Below are positions 48,142-53,232 of a DNA stretch of 53,232 bases, in pieces. Made by a program: the position numbers and the translations under genes. The stretch's first letter is position 1. Each line of letters opens with the position of its first letter. Below the pieces are notes generated by a model. It saw nothing but the letters and a program-made list of their open reading frames with translations, had not been told where the DNA came from and searched no databases. The stretch is from contig NZ_JAFCKQ010000057.1 of NCBI RefSeq assembly GCF_018130215.1, positions 1-53,232 on the forward strand, given 5' to 3'. The stretch is from Bradyrhizobium jicamae (lineage in GTDB: Bacteria > Pseudomonadota > Alphaproteobacteria > Rhizobiales > Xanthobacteraceae).

Positions 48142-48546
48142 ATGATCCTGCAATCCCTCGCCGGCCTGCCGGCCTTCCTGGTCTACTTCTGCACGGCGCT
48201 GATCGCCGTGGTCGCCTACCTCTTCGTCTACACCCGCATCACGCCGCACGATGAATTCCAGCTGATCCGCGACAACGATCCGGCGGCTGCGATCGCGCTC
48301 GGCCTCAGCCTGCTCGGCTTTGCGCTGCCGGTCGTCAGCGCCATCGCGCACTCCGCCAACGTGTTGGACTGCCTGATCTGGAGCATCATCGCGCTGATCG
48401 TGCAGATCATCGTCTATTTCATCGTGAAGATCCCGGTGCCGAACCTGTCGGGGCGGATCGCCGCCGGCGAGATGGCGGCGGCGATCTGGCTCGGGCTGTC
48501 CTCGCTGGCCGCAGGCGCGCTGAACGCAGCCTGCATGATCTACTGA
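48142..48546 (+). CDS. DUF350 membrane protein (YjfL-like)
   Basis: 134 residues with four membrane segments. Start at the ATG 48142 (MILQSLAGLPAFLVYFCTAL); an in-frame ATG at 48109 would add 11 polar residues. DUF350 marks are ITPHDEFQLIRDNDPAAAIA, GFALPVVSAIAHSANVLDCL and a repeat of the same pattern in the second half (FIVKIPVPNLSGRIAAGEMA). In E. coli the relative YjfL lies beside YjfM (DUF1190) and YjfC (glutathionylspermidine-synthase-like), the same order as here. Function unknown; a surface-modification role has been proposed for such clusters. Confidence 0.85.
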   Translation: MILQSLAGLPAFLVYFCTALIAVVAYLFVYTRITPHDEFQLIRDNDPAAAIALGLSLLGFALPVVSAIAHSANVLDCLIWSIIALIVQIIVYFIVKIPVPNLSGRIAAGEMAAAIWLGLSSLAAGALNAACMIY

Positions 48547-48548
48547 CC

Positions 48549-48959
48549 ATGGCAGCCAAGCCGAATCCGGAGTTCGGCAAGCGAAGGCCGGCACCGCCGC
48601 GGCAGCCGGGTCCGCCCGTCAAGCGCTCCAACCACGTCGCCCTGCTGGTGATGGGCACGCTCGCGGTCGGCGGCGGCTCCTACGCGCTGATGCCGCGCAG
48701 CAACTGCCAGCCGCAACAACCGCCGCCGGGCATGGCTGCGCCCGCGGTCCCGCAACCCGGCGCCGATTGCACGCGCAGTTCGTCATCGGGCTCCGGCGGC
48801 CATGGTGGCGGCGGAAGCTGGTCGTCGCGCAGCAGCTTCCTCAGCAGCGAGTCCTCGTCGGGCGGATCGTCATCGTCGTCGTCGACATCAAGCTCGAGCT
48901 CCGTGAGCCGCGGCGGCTTCGGCTCGTTCGCCCATGCCTTCGGCTTTGGCGGCGGTTGA
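48549..48959 (+). CDS. DUF1190-like exported Ser/Gly-rich protein (YjfM/YgiB-like)
   Basis: 136 residues, starting 2 bp after the DUF350 stop. KRSNHVALLVMGTLAVGGGS is the usual DUF1190 N-terminal membrane segment, here after a Pro-rich leader. The rest is low-complexity: Pro/Gln, then a run of Ser (SGGSSSSSSTSSSSSVSRGG) and GFGSFAHAFGFGGG. Cys53 and Cys77 remain from the family pattern. The polyserine tail might be an attachment or acceptor site for the downstream ATP-grasp enzyme. Confidence 0.75.
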   Translation: MAAKPNPEFGKRRPAPPRQPGPPVKRSNHVALLVMGTLAVGGGSYALMPRSNCQPQQPPPGMAAPAVPQPGADCTRSSSSGSGGHGGGGSWSSRSSFLSSESSSGGSSSSSSTSSSSSVSRGGFGSFAHAFGFGGG

Positions 48960-49060
48960 GATCATTGCCGCACGTTCATGTTCGGTAACGCGCTTTCGCT
49001 TGCCGGTGGCGCCGGGGTGATGGACACTCGTGCCGATCACCGAGGGGAAGGGTCTCGGCC

Positions 49061-49282
49061 ATGAAACGTTCGCGCCGCGTCGTGCTGACAATGATGGGAA
49101 GTGCCGCGGTCGGCGCCGCCTCGATGGGCTTTGTGCCGCGCCGCGGTTGCGGGCCCGGCGACACCGTGATCCCCGGCCCTGACGGCAGGCCTTCCTGCCG
49201 GCCGGCGTTTGGCGGCTTCGGCGGCACGCCGCACCATTTCCACGGTCACGGTCATGGCGGCCACGCGCATGGCGGCGGCTGA
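49061..49282 (+). CDS. Small DUF1190-related Gly/His-rich exported protein
   Basis: 73 residues. GAGGGGAAGGG precedes the ATG. KRSRRVVLTMMGSAAVGAAS parallels the start of the preceding DUF1190-like protein (KRS-V-L--MG--AVG), so the two are probably paralogues. The mature part has two Cys (RGCGPGD, PSCRP) and ends in a Gly/His run (HHFHGHGHGGHAHGGG), which could bind metal. It lies 53 bp before the glutathionylspermidine-synthase-family gene. Confidence 0.7.
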   Translation: MKRSRRVVLTMMGSAAVGAASMGFVPRRGCGPGDTVIPGPDGRPSCRPAFGGFGGTPHHFHGHGHGGHAHGGG

Positions 49283-49335
49283 CGCGCTCGCGTCACGCGA
49301 ACCGGACATCATTTCCCTCGACAACGCAGTGGTCC

Positions 49336-50493
49336 ATGCAGCGCATTGAATGCCCCGAACGTGATGACTGGCGCGCCACGGCGGAGAACGCCGGCTTCGA
49401 TTTCCACACCATCGACGGCGAACGCTACTGGGATGAGCGCGCCTATTACGCATTCACGCTCGACGAGATCGAACGTCAGATCGAGACGCCGACCGGCGAG
49501 CTCGACGCGATGTGCCTCGAGCTGGTGGGCCGCACGATCGGCAACGAGCGCGACCTGCGCCGGCTGAAGATTCCGGAAGCGTTCTGGGATTTGATCTCGG
49601 AGAGCTGGCATCGCGACGAGCCGAGCCTGTATGGCCGGCTCGACCTCAAGTTCGACGGCAACGGCCCGGCCAAGCTGCTCGAATACAACGCCGACACTCC
49701 GACCTCCATCTTCGAGGCAGCGGTGTTTCAATGGACCTGGCTCGAGCAGGCGATCGAGCGCAACATCATCCCCAGGCGTGCCGACCAGTTCAACTCGATC
49801 CATGAGCGGCTGATCGAGGCGTGGCGCAAGGTCGGTGGCACGCATCCGCTGCATCTCACCGGCATGACCGGAAGCACCGAGGATGCCGGCACGCTCGCCT
49901 ACCTTGCCGACACCGCGGCGCAAGCGGGGTTGCAGACCACGCTGCTCGACATCGAGGAGATCGGGCTGCGCGACGACGGCCGGTTCGTCGATCTCGACAA
50001 CCGAGAGATCGAGCTCGCCTTCAAGCTCTATCCCTGGGAATGGATGTTCCACGACGCATTCGGCAAGAATCTCGCGGCCGCGCCGACGCGCTGGATCGAG
50101 CCGCCTTGGAAGGCGATCCTGTCGAACAAGGGTATCCTGCCGCTGCTCTGGGAGATGTTCCCCAATCATCCCAATCTGCTGCCGGCCTATTTCGAGGACG
50201 ATCCGCAGGCGGCTCGGCTCGGCACGTCTTTCGTGCGAAAGCCGATCTATTCACGCGAAGGCGCCAATGTCGCGCTGGTCAGCGCCGGCACGACATTGGT
50301 CGAACAGGAAGGTCCCTACGGCGCCGAGGGCTTCGTCCGGCAGGCGCTGGCGCCGCTGCCGGATTTTTCAGGACAGTACCCGGTGCTCGGAAGCTGGCTG
50401 GTCGATCACACGCCGTGCGGCCTGTCGATCCGCGAGGACGAGAACCCGATCACGGGCAACACCTCCCGCTTCCTGCCGCATGCGATTTTGTAG
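49336..50493 (+). CDS. Glutathionylspermidine synthase family ATP-grasp protein (YgiC/YjfC-like)
   Basis: 385 residues, the normal length of YgiC/YjfC. Recognisable parts: FHTIDGERYWDERAYYAFTL at the start, LYGRLDLKFDGNGPAKLLEY with NADTPTSIFEAAVFQW, LYPWEWMFHDAFGKNL, KPIYSREGANVALVSAGTTL (ATP-grasp loop) and the C-terminal LGSWLVDHTPCGLSIREDEN. The family's amide-bond-forming domain is intact, but the amidase half of E. coli Gss is absent. It may ligate an amine to a peptide or envelope component. It closes a DUF350 - DUF1190 - ligase cluster known from other bacteria. Confidence 0.85.
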   Translation: MQRIECPERDDWRATAENAGFDFHTIDGERYWDERAYYAFTLDEIERQIETPTGELDAMCLELVGRTIGNERDLRRLKIPEAFWDLISESWHRDEPSLYGRLDLKFDGNGPAKLLEYNADTPTSIFEAAVFQWTWLEQAIERNIIPRRADQFNSIHERLIEAWRKVGGTHPLHLTGMTGSTEDAGTLAYLADTAAQAGLQTTLLDIEEIGLRDDGRFVDLDNREIELAFKLYPWEWMFHDAFGKNLAAAPTRWIEPPWKAILSNKGILPLLWEMFPNHPNLLPAYFEDDPQAARLGTSFVRKPIYSREGANVALVSAGTTLVEQEGPYGAEGFVRQALAPLPDFSGQYPVLGSWLVDHTPCGLSIREDENPITGNTSRFLPHAIL

Positions 50494-50512
50494 AAGCACC
50501 GCCCCGAACGCA

Positions 50513-51385
50513 TCAGCGCGCCGCCGAGGCCACCGCCTTGAGGACGTGCGGCGCACCGCCGGCACGGGCCACCGACGCGGTGCTCGGCTGATACAGGCCG
50601 CGCCTGTCCGGATACGGCCTGAAGGCGCTCGTGATGCCGACCACCGATTCGGCGGCGCCCAGCGCCAGCACGCCGTCGGGCTCGAGCATCCGCGCAATCT
50701 TCGCGAAGATGCCGGCCTTGGTGTCCTGGTCGAAATAGATCAGCACGTTGCGGCAGAAGATCACGTCGAAGGTGCCGAGATGCGAAAGGTCTTGCAGCAG
50801 GTTGAGCTGGCGATGCTGCACCATGCCGCGGATATCGGCATTGAGCTGCCAGAGCTCACCTTTCTGCGTGAAATACTTCACCAGCATCGTGATCGGCAGG
50901 CCGCGCTGCACCTCGAACTGGCTGAACAGGCCGGCCTTGGATTTCTCCAGCACCGCCTGCGACAGGTCGGTCGCGACGATCTCGGTGCGCCAGCCCGAAA
51001 ACAGCGCGGTCATTTCCTTCAGCAGCATCGCGATCGAATACGGCTCCTGTCCGGTCGACGAGGCCGCGCACCAGATGCGCAGCGAACGGCGTGCGGCACG
51101 CGCCTGCGCCAGCGCCGGCAGCACCGCTTCCTTCAGATGGTCGAACGGGATCTTGTCGCGGAAGAAGAAGGTCTCGTTGGTGGTCATCGCCTCGACGACG
51201 TCAGAGGTGAGCGGCTCGGCGCCGCCCTTCAACTTCTGCACAAGTTCGGGAATGCCTGACAGGTTCGACCGGCGCGCCAGCGGCACCAGGCGGCTTTCCA
51301 CCAGATATTGCTTGTCGGCGGAGAGATCGAGGCCGGAACGCTCTTTCAGGAGCTTACGCAGATACTCATAGTCCAGGGGCGTCAC
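50513..51385 (-). CDS. cheR: Chemotaxis protein-glutamate methyltransferase CheR
   Basis: 290 residues from a GTG at 51383-51385 that overlaps the cheB stop (GTGA). The N-terminal helical domain (LDYEYLRKLLKERSGLDLSA) precedes TTNETFFFRDKIPFDHLKEA and the SAM site LRIWCAASSTGQEPYSIAML. The fold continues with IVATDLSQAVLEKSKAGLFS and IFCRNVLIYFDQDTKAGIFA. It methylates receptor glutamates with S-adenosylmethionine, opposing CheB. Last gene of the chemotaxis operon in this window. Confidence 0.95.
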   Translation of the reverse strand: MTPLDYEYLRKLLKERSGLDLSADKQYLVESRLVPLARRSNLSGIPELVQKLKGGAEPLTSDVVEAMTTNETFFFRDKIPFDHLKEAVLPALAQARAARRSLRIWCAASSTGQEPYSIAMLLKEMTALFSGWRTEIVATDLSQAVLEKSKAGLFSQFEVQRGLPITMLVKYFTQKGELWQLNADIRGMVQHRQLNLLQDLSHLGTFDVIFCRNVLIYFDQDTKAGIFAKIARMLEPDGVLALGAAESVVGITSAFRPYPDRRGLYQPSTASVARAGGAPHVLKAVASAAR

Positions 51386-52554
51386 GTACGGTCTCCCGAA
51401 AACACACGAACAAGTTTCGGCGCGATCTGATTGAGCGGCAGCACGGCAGCGCAGATTCCGGCGTTGGCGGCGGCGCCGGGCATGCCCCACACCACGCTGG
51501 TCGCCTCATCCTGGGCGATCACGCTGCCGCCGGCCGCGACGACATCCTTGCCGCCGCGCATGCCGTCGGAGCCCATGCCGGTCAGGATCACCGACATGAC
51601 GCTGCCCTGCCAGACGTCGATCGCCGAAGTGAACATCGGATCGACTGCGGGCTTGCAGAAATTGATCGGCGGCCCGTCGTCGAGCGCGATCGCGGCATCG
51701 ATGCCGTGGCGAACGATGCGCATATGGCGACCGCCCGGCGCGAGATAGATCCGACCTGGCTTGACGGTCTCGCCGTCGACGGCCTCATGCGCCGGCCGCT
51801 TGCTGGTTCGGGCAAGATGCTCGGCGAGAATGGTGGTGAATGTCGGCGGCATATGCTGGGTGATCAGCACCGGGAAGCGATCGATCACCGGTCCGATCTC
51901 GGCGACCAGCGCCATCAAAGCCTGCGGGCCACCTGTCGACGAGCCGATCAGGAGCACCTTCGGCGGCAGCAGGCCGAACGGACGGCGGGCAATCTGGGCC
52001 GCCGCAGCCGGCGCGGGCGCCACACCCGGGGCCGGCGTGCGCGGCCGCTCATGGCTCGGTGCAAGCGGCGGGCTTGCCGTCGGATGACCAGCGCCGCGTC
52101 GTGCCTTGGCGCCGAGATGGCGGATCTTCTGGATCAGGTCGTGGCGGAAGGTCTCGGCGGCGGTGGGCTCGCGTGTGCTTTCCGGCTTCGGAATGTAGTC
52201 GGACGCGCCGAGCGAAAGCGCTTTCAGGCTGATCTCGGCGTTACGCCGGGTCAGCGTGGACGCCATGATGATGACCAGGTCGCGCTTCTTCGCCAGGAGC
52301 TGCGGCAGTGCCGAGATGCCGTCGAGATCAGGCATTTCGATATCGAGCACCGCGACATCGGGGTTGAAGCGCTCGAGCTGGTTGACGGCGTCCAGGCCGG
52401 TGCGCAGCGAAGCGGCGACCTCCATGTCGGGTTCGGCGGCGATCCAGCGCGAGATCAATCCCCGGATGACGACGGAATCGTCCACCACCATCACCCGCAC
52501 CTTGTCGGTTCGGGTTGCGCTCGCAGCCGCAGCACTTGTCAACGCAACACTCAT
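51382..52554 (-). CDS. cheB: Chemotaxis response regulator / protein-glutamate methylesterase CheB
   Basis: 390 residues. The receiver domain has VMVVDDSVVIRGLISRWIAA and phosphoacceptor Asp71 (AVLDIEMPDLDG). An Ala/Pro-rich linker (residues 155-190) leads to the esterase with the catalytic Ser in VLLIGSSTGGPQALMALVAE, His in ITQHMPPTFTTILAEHLA and Asp in ILTGMGSDGMRGGKDVVAA. It demethylates or deamidates receptors when phosphorylated by CheA. It is one gene downstream of cheY and overlaps cheR. Confidence 0.96.
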   Translation of the reverse strand: MSVALTSAAAASATRTDKVRVMVVDDSVVIRGLISRWIAAEPDMEVAASLRTGLDAVNQLERFNPDVAVLDIEMPDLDGISALPQLLAKKRDLVIIMASTLTRRNAEISLKALSLGASDYIPKPESTREPTAAETFRHDLIQKIRHLGAKARRGAGHPTASPPLAPSHERPRTPAPGVAPAPAAAAQIARRPFGLLPPKVLLIGSSTGGPQALMALVAEIGPVIDRFPVLITQHMPPTFTTILAEHLARTSKRPAHEAVDGETVKPGRIYLAPGGRHMRIVRHGIDAAIALDDGPPINFCKPAVDPMFTSAIDVWQGSVMSVILTGMGSDGMRGGKDVVAAGGSVIAQDEATSVVWGMPGAAANAGICAAVLPLNQIAPKLVRVFSGDRT

Positions 52555-52675
52555 GACTTCACCAGCGACGCAACGGCACGGGTTACAAAAGTTGAACCGG
52601 GAGCTCTCGCCGCCGGATCGAACGCAAACGTCAGATCAGCATGGGAAAGTCGGCTCCGACTTTCCCGTTCATGCT

Positions 52676-53041
<366 letters not shown>

Positions 53042-53136
53042 TTGCGACCTCTACTTCCTCATCCCCAAAGGGATGTTTCGGTTCTTCGGTTCTGGCGGCC
53101 CTTGTCTCAGGCCGTCTTCTTCGGTTGCCTTGCCCG

Positions 53137-53232
53137 TCAGGCAGCTTTGGCGTCGGGCATCAGTTCGAGCACGCGATCGACATCGAGGACGACCATGAGC
53201 TGGCCGTCGAGGCGGTGGACGCCGCCGGCGAG
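53137..53232 (-). CDS. cheW: Chemotaxis adaptor CheW, C-terminal end (cut by window edge)
   Basis: Only the last 31 residues are present: LAGGVHRLDGQLMVVLDVDR, then VLELMPDAKAA and a TGA at 53137-53139. The pattern of a final beta strand with LDVDRVL is the usual CheW end. CheW couples receptors to the kinase CheA; the upstream part and probably cheA lie outside the window. Confidence 0.75.
   Translation of the reverse strand, partial: LAGGVHRLDGQLMVVLDVDRVLELMPDAKAA

Noticed and set aside
48900..48960. Ser/Gly-coding run as a simple-sequence DNA repeat
   Set aside because: Codons vary along the run, so it is a low-complexity protein segment rather than a DNA microsatellite.
45499..50493. 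Whole region as a horizontally acquired island
   Set aside because: Base composition and codon use look like the surroundings, and no integrase, tRNA or flanking repeat is seen.

Overview
The window is high-GC alphaproteobacterial DNA, most likely Bradyrhizobium or a close Nitrobacteraceae relative. The evidence is GC-rich codon use, a CtrA gene divergent from fliI-fliJ, an FnrN-type regulator with paired TTGAT-N4-ATCAA boxes, EcfG-type stress promoters (GGAAC-N16/17-CGTT), and interspersed palindromic repeats that I recognise from this group. No rRNA, tRNA, CRISPR array, phage or transposase gene was seen.

Layout. 1-8.9 kb: truncated sugar-type ABC binding protein, DUF2066 protein, quinone-oxidoreductase-like dehydrogenase, two crotonases, a gamma-glutamyltransferase, a repeat-filled 756-bp gap, then a GST / cupin / monooxygenase set divergent from an OhrR-like MarR regulator. 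9.7-14 kb: FAD amine/amino-acid oxidoreductase plus an amino-acid ABC transporter, divergent from an HTH-cupin regulator with two operator-like dyads exactly 50 bp apart. 14.1-18.7 kb: three-subunit molybdenum aldehyde/xanthine dehydrogenase (PaoABC-like) divergent from a TetR regulator. 18.8-26.6 kb: small secreted protein with a stress-type promoter, orphan RND pump, GNAT, DadA, omega-aminotransferase and a PuuR-like regulator. 26.6-33.4 kb: 33-residue membrane protein, FnrN-like regulator, then secreted proteins (LprI-like, caspase-like, DUF4864) and a subtilase preceded by a broken prodomain-like reading frame.

33.4-37.6 kb: MFS transporter, small proteins, and a CPA2 antiporter whose leader carries a fluoride riboswitch, a Shine-Dalgarno-masking hairpin and a 37-codon leader ORF overlapping the antiporter start. 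37.9-45.3 kb: flhA, an EcfG-type small gene, an ECF sigma/anti-sigma pair, fliJ, fliI and ctrA. 45.5-50.5 kb: the most unusual region, with an overlapping pair of ATP-grasp-like genes (one apparently degenerate), a Lys/Asp/His-rich protein with seven-residue repeats, then DUF350, two DUF1190-like proteins and a glutathionylspermidine-synthase-family ATP-grasp enzyme. 50.5-53.2 kb: chemotaxis genes cheR, cheB, cheY and the end of cheW.

Strongest candidates for new biology are the ATP-grasp/repeat-protein locus (45.5-50.5 kb) and the layered fluoride-controlled leader (36.9-37.1 kb). Family calls are from recognition of sequence patterns by eye; no database search was run.
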